From: Ectothiorhodospiraceae bacterium
GTDB taxonomy: Bacteria; Pseudomonadota; Gammaproteobacteria; Nitrococcales; Aquisalimonadaceae
Assembly (NCBI GenBank): GCA_020831885.1
Contig: JAFIFU010000031.1
Location: 1 to 42,632, forward strand
Length of the DNA stretch: 42,632 nt
Reading direction: 5' to 3'
Part shown: piece by piece, positions 30,700 through 39,337 of the stretch
How the letters are laid out: every line of letters starts with the position of its first letter
Position numbering within the stretch: position 1 is the first letter of the stretch
Translations under genes and position numbers: made by a program
Notes under the pieces: model-generated
What the model was told of the DNA's origin: nothing
Seen by the model: the letters and a program-made list of their open reading frames with translations, nothing else
The model's database searches: none

Positions 30700-30718
30700 G
30701 AGATTGCGACTCCTGAGT

Positions 30719-31141
30719 TCACTTGCTGATAGGCATGTTGTCGGACTGCCAGTTGGCGAAACCGCCCTTGAGCTGATACACCTGCTCGAACCCCTGGCTG
30801 CGCAGAAGTTTGCCGGATCTGCCCGAACTCGTACCAGTCTGACAGTAGAGGATGACCGGTTTCTGCTTGTACCGTTCCAGCTTCTTGTTCTTTTGGGTGA
30901 TCGCCGAGGGCGGGATGTGGATGGCGCCGGGAAGGTGCCCGTCACGGTACTCCTTCTCGCTGCGCAGATCCACGAACACGCCCTCTTGCTTGTCCCGGAG
31001 GCGGACGGCTTCGGTGTTGTTGACCTGGTTCACGCCGGAGGTCAGCCGTGAGAACTCGCTGGCGAACATCCAGACCAGGATGGCGGCCAGGGCCAGGAAC
31101 AGGTACCAGTTATTGGCGATGAATTCGGGCAGATGTTCCAT
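30719..31141 (-). CDS. Membrane-anchored rhodanese-like protein
   Basis: A 140-residue protein with an N-terminal membrane helix (NWYLFLALAAILVWMFA) and one rhodanese domain. The domain has VDLRSEKEYRDGHLPGAIHIP and the active Cys in YCQTGTSSGRSGKLL, followed by GFEQVYQLKGGFANWQ. It resembles E. coli YibN. The substrate is unknown; the family moves sulfane sulfur. The start at 31141 gives the conserved MEHLPEFI-type N-terminus. It is first in a rhodanese-secB-gpsA unit and divergent from envC. Confidence 0.92.
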   Translation of the reverse strand: MEHLPEFIANNWYLFLALAAILVWMFASEFSRLTSGVNQVNNTEAVRLRDKQEGVFVDLRSEKEYRDGHLPGAIHIPPSAITQKNKKLERYKQKPVILYCQTGTSSGRSGKLLRSQGFEQVYQLKGGFANWQSDNMPISK

Positions 31142-31170
31142 AAGGCTCACTCTGTCAGGAATTTCGGGGT

Positions 31171-31185
31171 GGCCAGCCGCTGGCC
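31171..31185. repeat. Inverted repeat in the rhodanese/envC divergent gap
   Basis: GGCCAG-CCG-CTGGCC is a perfect 6-bp inverted repeat. A TATTAT -10-like element follows at 31204 in the envC direction. It may be an operator; support is limited. Confidence 0.35.
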
Positions 31186-31266
31186 CCCCGCGCGGCAAAC
31201 CCCGTATTATACAGGCGGCCCTTTCCGAGTGAACGGCGATCCGCGTTACCCGACGTTATTCAGGCG

Positions 31267-32418
31267 ATGTCCATGCGTTCCTTCCGCGTCCTGCTGCCGG
31301 CACTGCTGCTTTCGCTGGCATTGCCCGCGGCGGCGGACTATGAATCCCGCGCCCGGGAGCTGGAGCGATTGCGCAGCGATATCAGTGAACTGGAAGCGCG
31401 GCTTCAGGAACGCCGGCAACAGGCCGATTCCGTGGGTGATGAGCTGGCGCGGGTTGAGCAATCCATGGGGCGTGTCAACCGGAACCTCCGGGAATTGGAG
31501 CGGGATCGCGCCCATGTCCTGGAGCGCCTTGAACAACTCCGCCGTGAGACGGCCGCGGAAGAGCAGCGCGTGGTGGCGCATCGGGATTATCTGCGCCAGG
31601 AAATCCGCCAGGCCTACATGGCCGGACGGCAGGAACTGCTACAGCTCCTGCTGAGCCAGGAGGATCCCGCCGCGCTGGACCGCATGCTCGTCTACTTCGA
31701 CTACGTTTCCCGTGCCCGCCGGGAGCGTATCGTGCAGGCCGCCGGAGAGCTGGAGCGGCTGGCATCCCTGCGCCGTGATGTGGAGCGTGAGCGGACCGAA
31801 CTGGCGCGCCTGGAGGAGGAGCAGCGCGCGCAGCGGGCGGCCCTGGAGCAGCAGCGTGCCGAACGTCAGACGGTGCTGGCCCGGTTGCAGCGGGATATCA
31901 GTGGAGCGGATCAGCAGTTGCGTCAGCTTACCGAGGATGAGGCGCGCCTGGAGGCCATGCTGGAGGAACTCAGGGACGCCCTGGCCGACCTGCCGGAGGG
32001 TGATCTGATCAGGCGCCCCTTCGCCGAACAGCGGGGAAGCCTGCGCTGGCCCGCCGAGGGGGAAGTGCTGGCGCGTTTCGGTTCCAGCGCCGGACGCATG
32101 GACGGTGCCTGGCAGGGGGTTCTGCTGGGCGTCGATGAGGGGGCCCCGATCAACGCCGTGGCCCACGGACGCGTGGTGTTCGCCAACTGGTTGCGTGGCT
32201 ACGGGCTTTTGTTGATCATCGACCATGGAGATGGCTATATGACACTGTATGGCCACAATGACAGTCTTTACAGGGATGTGGGCGACTGGGTCGAGGCGGG
32301 CGAGGTCATCGCCGCGGCGGGAACCAGCGGGGGCCGGGATCATCCGGGCCTGTACTTCGAACTGCGGGCCGAGGGTCGGCCGCAGAATCCGCTGACCTGG
32401 TTGCGACGCCAGGGCTAG
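31267..32418 (+). CDS. envC: Murein hydrolase activator EnvC
   Basis: A 383-residue periplasmic protein that activates septal amidases during division. The signal peptide SFRVLLPALLLSLALPAAA is followed by a long coiled coil (about residues 25-255, rich in Glu, Arg and Gln). The C-terminal LytM/M23 domain is degenerate: positions for the zinc ligands read WQGVLLGVDEG and YFELR where active enzymes have His. This loss is the norm in EnvC and fits an activator rather than a hydrolase. It is followed 46 nt later by ctpA. Confidence 0.93.
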   Translation: MSMRSFRVLLPALLLSLALPAAADYESRARELERLRSDISELEARLQERRQQADSVGDELARVEQSMGRVNRNLRELERDRAHVLERLEQLRRETAAEEQRVVAHRDYLRQEIRQAYMAGRQELLQLLLSQEDPAALDRMLVYFDYVSRARRERIVQAAGELERLASLRRDVERERTELARLEEEQRAQRAALEQQRAERQTVLARLQRDISGADQQLRQLTEDEARLEAMLEELRDALADLPEGDLIRRPFAEQRGSLRWPAEGEVLARFGSSAGRMDGAWQGVLLGVDEGAPINAVAHGRVVFANWLRGYGLLLIIDHGDGYMTLYGHNDSLYRDVGDWVEAGEVIAAAGTSGGRDHPGLYFELRAEGRPQNPLTWLRRQG

Positions 32419-32464
32419 CCCAACGGAATACGCAGGCGCTTACCCGTGTCTGCAGGAGATCGCG

Positions 32465-33757
32465 ATGCACTTCAAATCCCGGATCACGAGAGCCCTGGCC
32501 GGCGCCATGCTGGTTTTGTTCCTGCTGCCCACGGCACCGCTGACCGCCGAGTCGGACCGGGACAGCCTGCCGTTGCAGGAATTGCGTACGCTGAGCGAGG
32601 TGTTTTCCCGCATCAAGGCCGACTATGTCGAGGAGGTGGATGACCGTCAGCTCCTGGAGGATGCCGTTCGTGGCATGTTGCAGGGGCTGGATCCGCACTC
32701 CTCCTATCTGAGCCCCGAAGAGTTCCGTGAACTGCAGGAGGGTACCACGGGGCAGTTCGGCGGGCTCGGCATCGAGGTGGGAACCGAGAACGGTTTCATC
32801 AAGGTGATCGCGCCCATTGACGATACGCCTGCCCAGCGGGCGGGCGTGGAGGCCGGGGATCTCATCATTCGCCTGGACGGCGAACCCACCCGCGGCATGA
32901 GCCTGAACGAAGCGGTCAGCCGCATGCGCGGCGAACCGGGGACGGATATCGTGCTGACCATCGTCCGCGAAGGTGAGGACGGCCCCTTCGACATCCGGCT
33001 GACCCGGGACGTGATCCGCGTGACCAGCGTGCGATCACGCATGCTGGAACCGGGGTACGGCTACATCCGCGTCAGCCAGTTCCAGTCCCGGACCGGTGCC
33101 GCCCTGCAGGATGCGGTGGAACAACTTCAGGAGGAGGCCGATGGGCTGCTGCTGGGGCTCGTGCTTGACCTGCGTAACAATCCGGGCGGGGTGCTGCAGG
33201 CCGCCGTGGCGGTGGCGGATACCTTCCTCAGCGAGGGCCAGATCGTCTATACCCAGGGGCGCCTGGATCAGGCGCAGATGCGTTTCTCGGCCAACGGGGA
33301 TGACATGCTGGACGGCGCGCCCATGGTCGTGCTGATCAACGAAGGGTCCGCCTCCGGCTCCGAGATCGTGGCCGGAGCGCTCCAGGACCACCGGCGGGCG
33401 GTGATCATGGGCAGCCGGAGTTTCGGCAAGGGGTCGGTTCAGTCGGTGCTGCCGCTGCAAAGCGGTGCCGCCTTGAAGCTGACCACGGCCCGCTACTACA
33501 CGCCCAAGGGGCGTTCCATCCAGGCCGAAGGCATCGTCCCGGACATCGAGCTGGAGCGGCTGACCGTACGGCAGGACGATACACCGCGTACCGGTGTCAT
33601 CGCCGAACGGGATCTGGGGCGGCACCTGGAAGGGGAGCAACGACGGCGGGAGGACGAGTCGCGCCGGCAGCAACAGGCCCTGGCCCGGGAGGATTTCGCC
33701 TTGTTCGAGGCGCTGAACCTTCTGAAGGGTCTCAATATTCTGCAGGGTGCGCGGTGA
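32465..33757 (+). CDS. ctpA: C-terminal processing peptidase (S41)
   Basis: A 430-residue carboxyl-terminal protease. The signal region is ALAGAMLVLFLLPTAPLTA. A PDZ domain (about 95-180) includes GLGIEVGTENGFIKVIAPIDDTPA. The S41 core has LDLRNNPGG, the nucleophile Ser in NEGSASGSEIVAGAL and the general-base Lys in GSRSFGKGSVQ. The tail is a charged helix. Periplasmic CtpA proteases trim envelope proteins, often peptidoglycan hydrolases, which fits the neighbour envC. GGAG lies 6 nt before the ATG. It overlaps the next gene by 4 nt. Confidence 0.95.
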   Translation: MHFKSRITRALAGAMLVLFLLPTAPLTAESDRDSLPLQELRTLSEVFSRIKADYVEEVDDRQLLEDAVRGMLQGLDPHSSYLSPEEFRELQEGTTGQFGGLGIEVGTENGFIKVIAPIDDTPAQRAGVEAGDLIIRLDGEPTRGMSLNEAVSRMRGEPGTDIVLTIVREGEDGPFDIRLTRDVIRVTSVRSRMLEPGYGYIRVSQFQSRTGAALQDAVEQLQEEADGLLLGLVLDLRNNPGGVLQAAVAVADTFLSEGQIVYTQGRLDQAQMRFSANGDDMLDGAPMVVLINEGSASGSEIVAGALQDHRRAVIMGSRSFGKGSVQSVLPLQSGAALKLTTARYYTPKGRSIQAEGIVPDIELERLTVRQDDTPRTGVIAERDLGRHLEGEQRRREDESRRQQQALAREDFALFEALNLLKGLNILQGAR

Positions 33758-34557
33758 CCAGGTTCCGCAACGGGCTTGCGGCACTGCTACTCCTGCTGGT
33801 TCCGGGGATGGCGCCAGGCGGGGACGGGCCGCCGTTGGTGGTGATCATCATCGATGACATGGGTGACCGGCTGATCGAGGGGCAGCGGGTGCGGGACCTT
33901 CCCGGCCCGGTGGTCTGCGCCATGCTGCCCCACACGGCCCACGCCCAGCGGTTGGCCAAGGAGTGCCATGCCGATGGGAAGGAGGTCATGTTGCATCAGC
34001 CCATGCAGGCGATGAACGGCGCACCCACCGGGCCCGGCAGTGTCATGCTGGACATGGATCGCGAACAGTTCCAGGAGCAGGTGGAGGCGAATCTGTCAGC
34101 AGTGCCCCACGTCAGCGCCGTGAACAATCATATGGGCAGCTTGCTGACCCAGCACCCCGGCCATATGGCCTGGCTGATGGAGGTGTTGCTTCGCTATCCC
34201 GAGCCCCTGGTGTTCGTGGACAGTCGCACCACACCACGGACCGTCGCGGAACAGTTGGCACGGGAGCAGGGCGTGCCGGCCGTCCGCCGGGACATTTTCC
34301 TGGACCACTTTCAGGACGAGGAAAGCATCCGCCACGCGTTGCGGCGGCTGGTGGACCTTGCCCGGAGGAACGGCTCCGCGGTCGCGATCGGCCACCCCTA
34401 TCAAGAGACCCTGAATGTCCTTGAAGAGGAAATCCCGCGCCTGCTGGCGGAGGAGAAGGTCCGCCTCGTCTCGTTGCGTGATCTGCTTGCCTACCGGGGG
34501 CAGGAGATAACCACGCCGGATATCCCCTCCTTCGCCAGCGGGCACCAGGCGCGCTGA
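33754..34557 (+). CDS. Divergent polysaccharide deacetylase family protein (YibQ-like)
   Basis: A 267-residue exported protein of the YibQ/DUF610 family. The signal peptide is NGLAALLLLLVPGMAPGG. The deacetylase-like fold has VVIIIDDMGDRLIEGQRV, VMLHQPMQAM, VNNHMGSLLTQ, FVDSRTTP and AIGHPYQETLNVL, keeping Asp and His residues that could bind metal. The substrate is unknown. The GTG start overlaps the ctpA stop (GTGA). The envC-ctpA-yibQ series is a recurring cell-wall cluster. The 92-bp gap after it has no clear terminator. Confidence 0.9.
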   Translation: MTRFRNGLAALLLLLVPGMAPGGDGPPLVVIIIDDMGDRLIEGQRVRDLPGPVVCAMLPHTAHAQRLAKECHADGKEVMLHQPMQAMNGAPTGPGSVMLDMDREQFQEQVEANLSAVPHVSAVNNHMGSLLTQHPGHMAWLMEVLLRYPEPLVFVDSRTTPRTVAEQLAREQGVPAVRRDIFLDHFQDEESIRHALRRLVDLARRNGSAVAIGHPYQETLNVLEEEIPRLLAEEKVRLVSLRDLLAYRGQEITTPDIPSFASGHQAR

Positions 34558-34649
34558 ACGGCGGGCAACCGGCTGCCTGGCATTTCTGACAGCTTGAGCG
34601 CCGGCGGCCTCCGGTCACACAATGAACCCGGCTGGCTTGCCAGTCACCA

Positions 34650-34895
34650 TCACTCGGTCTTTTGCTGATAGCGCTCCGGCCAGATCTGCTGGGGCGTCAT
34701 CCCCAGGTGCTCGGCGATGATGCGCTCCCACTTGGGGTATGGCCGGGTGAGCGCGGCCTGGGGTTGCTGTCGGGTCACCCCGTGCTCCCGGGCAAGGGCG
34801 GCCAATGAATAGCCGCGGACGGCCAACTGGAACTTGATCCATTCCTTCCGGATGGTCGGATCCTCGGGAACCTTGTTCGTGTCGATGCTGTTCAT
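34650..34895 (-). CDS. Ner/Nlp-type DNA-binding protein
   Basis: An 81-residue protein that is nearly all one helix-turn-helix domain. It shows the Ner pattern: WIKFQLAVRGYSLAALAREHGV, then ALTRPYPKWERIIAEHLGMTPQQIWPERY. Ner of phage Mu represses early promoters; Nlp/SfsB are chromosomal relatives. The ATG at 34895 gives the family length, and the long frame beyond it is a shadow. It faces away from an S24-type repressor at 35079, so the two may control each other. No other phage genes are near. Confidence 0.9.
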   Translation of the reverse strand: MNSIDTNKVPEDPTIRKEWIKFQLAVRGYSLAALAREHGVTRQQPQAALTRPYPKWERIIAEHLGMTPQQIWPERYQQKTE

Positions 34896-34983
34896 GACCG
34901 GATCATCGCCCTGGTTATGCCGGGCCCGGGCGTCCGCGTTGCCGCAGGACCATCGGCGGTTCATTCCGCGCTGCGGGCAGCAC

Positions 34984-34996
34984 GGCACCATGTGCC
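34984..34996. promoter_or_regulatory. Inverted repeat near the Ner-like promoter
   Basis: GGCAC-CAT-GTGCC lies just downstream of a minus-strand TATAGT (35012-35007) that could be the -10 of the Ner-like gene. This is a plausible operator by position only. Confidence 0.35.
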
Positions 34997-35044
34997 ACCC
35001 TCTGAAACTATAGACGCTGTGACGTGGAGCGAACACGACATTAA

Positions 35045-35058
35045 CACCCGTTCGGGTG
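35045..35058. promoter_or_regulatory. Candidate operator in front of the S24-like repressor
   Basis: CACCCG-TT-CGGGTG is a perfect palindrome about 20 bp before the repressor start, just upstream of a GACAAT -10-like element (35062-35067). Bound protein here would block the repressor's own promoter. The binding protein is inferred, not seen. Confidence 0.45.
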
Positions 35059-35078
35059 CTGGACAATTTTCGGGAGCC

Positions 35079-35705
35079 ATGATGGCGATTCGCGGGAAAC
35101 CGGAGCAAGGAAGCCTGGGGCAACGGATACGTGCCCTGCGCGGAAGTCAGTCCCGGGATAAGTTTGCCGGTGAGCTGGGTATTCACAGGAACACGCTGGC
35201 CCGTTACGAATCCGGTCAACGGATACCGGATGCAGGGATGGTCCGGCGTTTGTGCCGTGTCGCCCGGGTGCCGCCGGAATGGTTGCTCGACGGTGTCGAG
35301 CCGGGGGATGGCGGTTTCGTTGAACCGGAACTGCTTGGCGACCCCGGGGGCGTGGTCCCGCTGCGATTGAATCGGGTGTGGTTGCGGCGGGCGCGGCTGG
35401 ATCCGGACACCGTGTGTCTCTATCCGGTTCCGGACGATGCGATGGTTCCCACCCTGCGGCGGGGAGAATTGCTCCTGGTGGAGCGTGGCGGCCCTTTGCC
35501 GCCGGCAAGCGGCAGCGTGGTGGTTGTGTTGCGGGAGGGGCGCCACCTGGCCCGCCGGGTCAGACGGGTTGCCGATCAGCTGGAACTCGGTTGCGACAAT
35601 CCGGCGCATCCCGCCATGGTGGTGGAAGAATCCGCGCTTCAGGCCGGTGGCGCCTGTGAGCTGGTGGGCCGCGTTCGCCGTCAGCTCCGCAGTGTCGGCA
35701 CCTGA
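35079..35705 (+). CDS. XRE/S24-type repressor with inactive protease site
   Basis: A 208-residue CI/LexA-like protein. Residues 14-67 are an XRE helix-turn-helix (LGQRIRALRGSQSRDKFAGELGIHRNTLARYESGQ). The C-terminal S24 fold is clear: VCLYPVPDDAMVPTLRRGELLLVERG and LARRVRRVADQLELGCDNPAHP. The catalytic Ser of GDSM is Ala121 (DDAM), and the general-base Lys appears to be Arg (159/160). RecA-stimulated self-cleavage should be lost, leaving a stable repressor. The start could be 35079 or the next ATG at 35082, which has better GGAG spacing. It is divergent from the Ner-like gene. Confidence 0.88.
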   Translation: MMAIRGKPEQGSLGQRIRALRGSQSRDKFAGELGIHRNTLARYESGQRIPDAGMVRRLCRVARVPPEWLLDGVEPGDGGFVEPELLGDPGGVVPLRLNRVWLRRARLDPDTVCLYPVPDDAMVPTLRRGELLLVERGGPLPPASGSVVVVLREGRHLARRVRRVADQLELGCDNPAHPAMVVEESALQAGGACELVGRVRRQLRSVGT

Positions 35706-35784
35706 GTGGAGCATTCTCGACAGCCTGGCCCGATCTCCCTACCCTATGCTCTTCAACTCGGGAGGCTGATCAGGAAACGTTGTC

Positions 35785-36060
35785 GTGCATTGTTCTGTTT
35801 ATAAGGGCCAGGGGGCACCCGATCATTATCTGTTCCTGCCTGGCAAGGACGACTTCAGCGGCGTACCCCAGTCAGTGCTGGACCGGTTCGGCCCCCTGGA
35901 GCATGTGATGGATCTGGTGCTCACCCCCGACCGGCGGTTGGCCCGCATTCGCCCGGTTACGCTGATGCGCACGTTATTGGTGCAGGGCTGTCACGTCCAG
36001 CTCCCGCCCAATGATGAACCCCTGCGCCCGGATGAGGGCCGCGTATCGGAACAGGGCTGA
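35785..36060 (+). CDS. YcgL domain protein
   Basis: A 91-residue member of the small YcgL family. It begins CSVYKGQGAPDHYLFLPGKDDFSGVPQSVLDRFGPLEHVM and contains LMRTLLVQGCHVQLPP, matching the family core (VYRS..YLYV..KDDF..VP, then QGYYLQLPPP). Function is not established. The GTG start is preceded by AGGA. It converges on tesB; the two stop codons lie in a GGCTGA/TCAGCC inverted repeat with a long loop. Confidence 0.9.
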   Translation: MHCSVYKGQGAPDHYLFLPGKDDFSGVPQSVLDRFGPLEHVMDLVLTPDRRLARIRPVTLMRTLLVQGCHVQLPPNDEPLRPDEGRVSEQG

Positions 36061-36080
36061 CCTGCCGGCAATCGCTTCCT

Positions 36081-36992
36081 TCAGCCCCCCTGGGGCAGGC
36101 TCTCTTCCTGGGGTTCAGGTTTGCGGGCCCGTTCCACCGGCCGTATCAGCCCTTCCTGGGTGACTGATGCCAACAGGACGCCATCCCGCGAGTAGATATG
36201 CCCGAGATTGAAGCCGCGGGCGTTCGAGGCGCTGGGGCTTTCCATGGTGTAGAGCAACCAGTCATCCATGCGTACCGGTCGATGGAACCACATGGCGTGG
36301 TCCAGGCTCGCCATCTGGATGCCCCCCTGGTACACCGTGCGGCCATGGGGCAGCAACGCGGTTCCCAGCAGCCGGAAATCCGAGGCATAGGCCAGCAGGG
36401 CCATGTGGAGCAGCGGATCATCGGGCAGCTTTCCGGTGGTGCGGAACCAGGCGTGGCGGATGGCGGGATCCTTTCGCTTGGGCTTCATCGGGTGCTCCGG
36501 GTCCACAGGCCGGATCTCGATGGGCTTCAGCGCCTCCAGCGCCTTGCGGGATCCGGGCGGCATCTGATCCTGATGGCGGGCCAGATAGTCCAGTTCCGTC
36601 TCCAGGGATTCCGGAGGTGGTACGTCCGGCAGCGGGATCTGGTGTTCGAGGCCCGTCTCGTCCACTTGAAACGACGCGGAGAGATTGAAGATGGGCCGGC
36701 CATGCTGGACGGCGACGACGCGCCGTGTGCTGAAGCTGCCACCATCCCGGGCACGTTCCACCTCGTAGATGATGGGCGCCTCGGTGTCGCCGCCCCGCAG
36801 AAAATAGGCGTGCAGCGAATGGGGCCTGCGTTCCGTCTCCACCGTGCGTCCGGCCGCCACCAGCGCCTGCCCGAGCACCTGCCCGCCGAACACCCGCCGG
36901 CCGACGATATTGCGGCTCTCGCCCCGGAACAGATTCTGTTCCAGGCGCTCCAGATCAAGCAGCGTCATCAGACGCTCCACCAGATTATCCAT
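36081..36992 (-). CDS. tesB: Acyl-CoA thioesterase II
   Basis: A 303-residue double hot-dog thioesterase that hydrolyses medium- and long-chain acyl-CoA. Diagnostic segments are NLFRGESRNIVGRRVFGGQVLGQALVAA, RRPHSLHAYFLRGGD, SLDHAMWFHRPVRMDDWLLYTMESPSAS and LLASVTQEGLIR; the Asp of LDH and the Gln of TQEG are candidate active-site residues. It lies 61 nt after ubiB in the same direction, so it may be the last gene of the hslV-to-tesB series. Confidence 0.95.
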   Translation of the reverse strand: MDNLVERLMTLLDLERLEQNLFRGESRNIVGRRVFGGQVLGQALVAAGRTVETERRPHSLHAYFLRGGDTEAPIIYEVERARDGGSFSTRRVVAVQHGRPIFNLSASFQVDETGLEHQIPLPDVPPPESLETELDYLARHQDQMPPGSRKALEALKPIEIRPVDPEHPMKPKRKDPAIRHAWFRTTGKLPDDPLLHMALLAYASDFRLLGTALLPHGRTVYQGGIQMASLDHAMWFHRPVRMDDWLLYTMESPSASNARGFNLGHIYSRDGVLLASVTQEGLIRPVERARKPEPQEESLPQGG

Positions 36993-37053
36993 GTCCAGTA
37001 CCTCTTGAATCGTGATCGGGGCGCCAACGTCCCCCGGCAGCGGGTTGACCGTG

Positions 37054-38724
37054 TCATCGTGTTCGTAGCCAGCCCAGCAGGATAAGGCCGCAGCCGGCCG
37101 CAGCCAGCAGCCAACTGACCAGCGGGATGCCCCCCGCCTCGGGTAGCCATCCCACGCCGTCGCTGCCGATCAGTAGCGTCGCCATCAGCAGCAGTGTTGC
37201 GCCGGCAACGATACCGGTACGGCTGCGCGCCGTCATGCGCATCCGATACTCCAGTTCCTGCATACGGACCTGCTGTTGCTCCAGTGCCCTCCGGACCGCG
37301 GCCAGGTCGTCCATGGCCCGCAGGGTTCGGCCAGGCAGCAGCGGCAGTTGCTCGCCCCAGTTCGGCGCCTGCTGCCGGACGCGGTTCCAGACCGCCTCAA
37401 AGCCGAGCTGCCGCCGCATCCAGCGCTCCATGTGCGGTTTCGCCGTGCGCCAGAGATCCAGTTCGGGGTAAAGCTGCCGGCCAAGGCCCTCGATGTTGAG
37501 CAGCGTTTTCTGTAGCAACACAAGCTGGGGCTGGATCTCCATGTCGAAGCGTCGTCCGGTCTGGAACAGGCGTAGCAGCACCGCACCGAAGGAAATGTCC
37601 TTCAGGGGACGTTCGAAGATGGGCTCGCAGACGGTGCGGATCGCCGCTTCGAACTCGTCCACACGGGTGCCGGCAGGGACCCAGCCGGATTCCACATGCA
37701 ACTCCGCCACCCGGCGGTAGTCCCGGTTGAAGAAGGCGAGAAAGTTCTCCGCCAGATAGCGGTGATCCACCGGGTTGAGCGTGCCGATGATGCCGAAGTC
37801 CACCGCGATGTAGCGGGGATCATCCGGGTGCGTGGTGTCCACGAAGATGTTGCCGGGATGCATGTCCGCATGGAAGAAGCTATCCCGGAACACCTGGGTG
37901 AAGAAGATCTCCACACCCTTTTCGGCCAGGCGCTGCAGGTCCACCCCGCGCGCCTTGAGTTCGGGAATGTTGCTGATGGGCACGCCGCTGATCCGCTCCA
38001 TCACCATGACGTCCCGTCGGGTCTCGTAGAAGAACACCTCCGGTACATACAGGTGCGGCGAATCCAGGAAGTTGCGGCGCAGCTGCGAGGCATTGGCTGC
38101 CTCACGCATCAGATCCAGCTCGTCGTGCAGGTTCTTTTCGAATTCGCCCACCACCTCCAGGGGTCGCAGGCGGCGGCCCAGCGGCCAGTAGCGCTGGGCC
38201 AGGGCGGCGAAGGTGCGCATCAGGTCCAGATCACGGTTGATGATGCGATCGATATCCGGCCGCACCACCTTGACCACCACTTCCCGGCCGTCGTGTAACT
38301 GTGCACCATGCACCTGGGCGATAGACGCCGAGGCGATGGGGTGATCGTCGAAGCGCCGGAACACGTTGTCCAGCGGCTGCCCATAGGCGTGCTCGATGAT
38401 CCTCCGGGCGTCCGCAGCCGGAAACGGCGGCACCCGGTCCTGCAGGTAGGAGAGCTCATCGGCGATGTCCGTGGGCAGCAGGTCGCGACGGGTGGACAGG
38501 ATCTGACCGAACTTCACGAACAGGGGACCCAGATCCTCCAGCGCCATGCGGATGCGCGCGCCGCGACTGCCCTGCTGGCGCCGGACCCAGCGCCAGGGCA
38601 TCAGATAGCCCAGCCAGCGGAATGGCCGGAACAGCCGCGTGGCAAGAATGACTTCATCCAGGCCGTGGCGCAGCAGCACCAGGTTGATCCGGGCCAGGTG
38701 GAACAGGTGGCGCGGCCGGATCAT
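37054..38724 (-). CDS. ubiB: Ubiquinone biosynthesis ATPase/kinase-like UbiB
   Basis: A 556-residue ADCK/ABC1-family protein needed for ubiquinone biosynthesis. The atypical kinase core has [14 protein letters not shown] (KxGQ), the Ala-rich loop [10 protein letters not shown] in place of a Gly-rich loop, [10 protein letters not shown], and [10 protein letters not shown]. Two hydrophobic C-terminal helices ([17 protein letters not shown] and [19 protein letters not shown]) anchor it to the membrane. I use the ATG at 38724, which overlaps the ubiJ stop by 4 nt. It completes ubiE-ubiJ-ubiB. Confidence 0.97.
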   Translation of the reverse strand: MIRPRHLFHLARINLVLLRHGLDEVILATRLFRPFRWLGYLMPWRWVRRQQGSRGARIRMALEDLGPLFVKFGQILSTRRDLLPTDIADELSYLQDRVPPFPAADARRIIEHAYGQPLDNVFRRFDDHPIASASIAQVHGAQLHDGREVVVKVVRPDIDRIINRDLDLMRTFAALAQRYWPLGRRLRPLEVVGEFEKNLHDELDLMREAANASQLRRNFLDSPHLYVPEVFFYETRRDVMVMERISGVPISNIPELKARGVDLQRLAEKGVEIFFTQVFRDSFFHADMHPGNIFVDTTHPDDPRYIAVDFGIIGTLNPVDHRYLAENFLAFFNRDYRRVAELHVESGWVPAGTRVDEFEAAIRTVCEPIFERPLKDISFGAVLLRLFQTGRRFDMEIQPQLVLLQKTLLNIEGLGRQLYPELDLWRTAKPHMERWMRRQLGFEAVWNRVRQQAPNWGEQLPLLPGRTLRAMDDLAAVRRALEQQQVRMQELEYRMRMTARSRTGIVAGATLLLMATLLIGSDGVGWLPEAGGIPLVSWLLAAAGCGLILLGWLRTR

Positions 38725-39335
38725 GAACCCGCCTGCCGTTGACGTTCCAGACGCCGGATCCGGGCCTCCAGCCGGTCCGTGTCCTCGCGGAGCCGGTCGA
38801 TGGCGGACAGGTAAATGTCCACCTCGGGCGGGGACGGCAGCAGCCGCTGCTCCTCGGTGAGATACTCGCCCAGGTTCCTTTCCAGCGTGTGGCGCGCTTC
38901 GTTGAACTGCTGCCAACTGCCGCGGGCGAGCCGGCCGAGCTGGTGCGCCGGCACATCGCCCAGCAACCCGGAGAGCTGCTCCTCCCAGTCCACGTCCAGC
39001 CGCGCGAACAGCGTGCGCACATCCCGCACCAGGCCCAGATCGCCGGTGAAATGCACCGCCTTACCGCCGCCTTCCGGATCCCGGGCCAGTACCAGCAGAT
39101 CGAACGGGCGCCCCTGGATGCAGGCATCCGGGCGCAGCTCCGGATCCTCCAGCGCCGAGAGGTGCAGCCCGTCATTGTCGAACCGCAGCAGCAGGCGAAT
39201 GCCGGTGTCCTGCAGTTCGATGACCAGGCAACGGCCCTGCAGCCGCTCCAGCCGCGGCCATCCCTCCGGGTCCAGCCGGATCAGCTCCGTCAGCGAGCGG
39301 GACAGCGCCTGCAGGGGAAGGTCGAGCCAGGCCAT
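38721..39335 (-). CDS. ubiJ: Ubiquinone biosynthesis accessory factor UbiJ
   Basis: A 204-residue protein with an N-terminal SCP2-type lipid-binding domain (about residues 10-110: [58 protein letters not shown]) and a C-terminal coiled coil ([21 protein letters not shown]). UbiJ scaffolds the soluble ubiquinone-synthesis complex and binds its lipid intermediates. It lies between ubiE and ubiB, the usual order, 2 nt after ubiE. The ATG at 39335 is preferred over an upstream frame that overlaps ubiE. Confidence 0.93.
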   Translation of the reverse strand: MAWLDLPLQALSRSLTELIRLDPEGWPRLERLQGRCLVIELQDTGIRLLLRFDNDGLHLSALEDPELRPDACIQGRPFDLLVLARDPEGGGKAVHFTGDLGLVRDVRTLFARLDVDWEEQLSGLLGDVPAHQLGRLARGSWQQFNEARHTLERNLGEYLTEEQRLLPSPPEVDIYLSAIDRLREDTDRLEARIRRLERQRQAGS

Positions 39336-39337
39336 GA

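Noticed and set aside
34917-35078. A 54-residue N-terminal extension of the S24-like repressor
   Set aside because: It would cross the operator and promoter region of the divergent pair, and has no similarity to repressor N-termini; the ATGs at 35079 and 35082 fit.
34650-35705. A prophage
   Set aside because: Only the two regulator genes are phage-like; no integrase, structural genes or attachment repeats are visible on either side.
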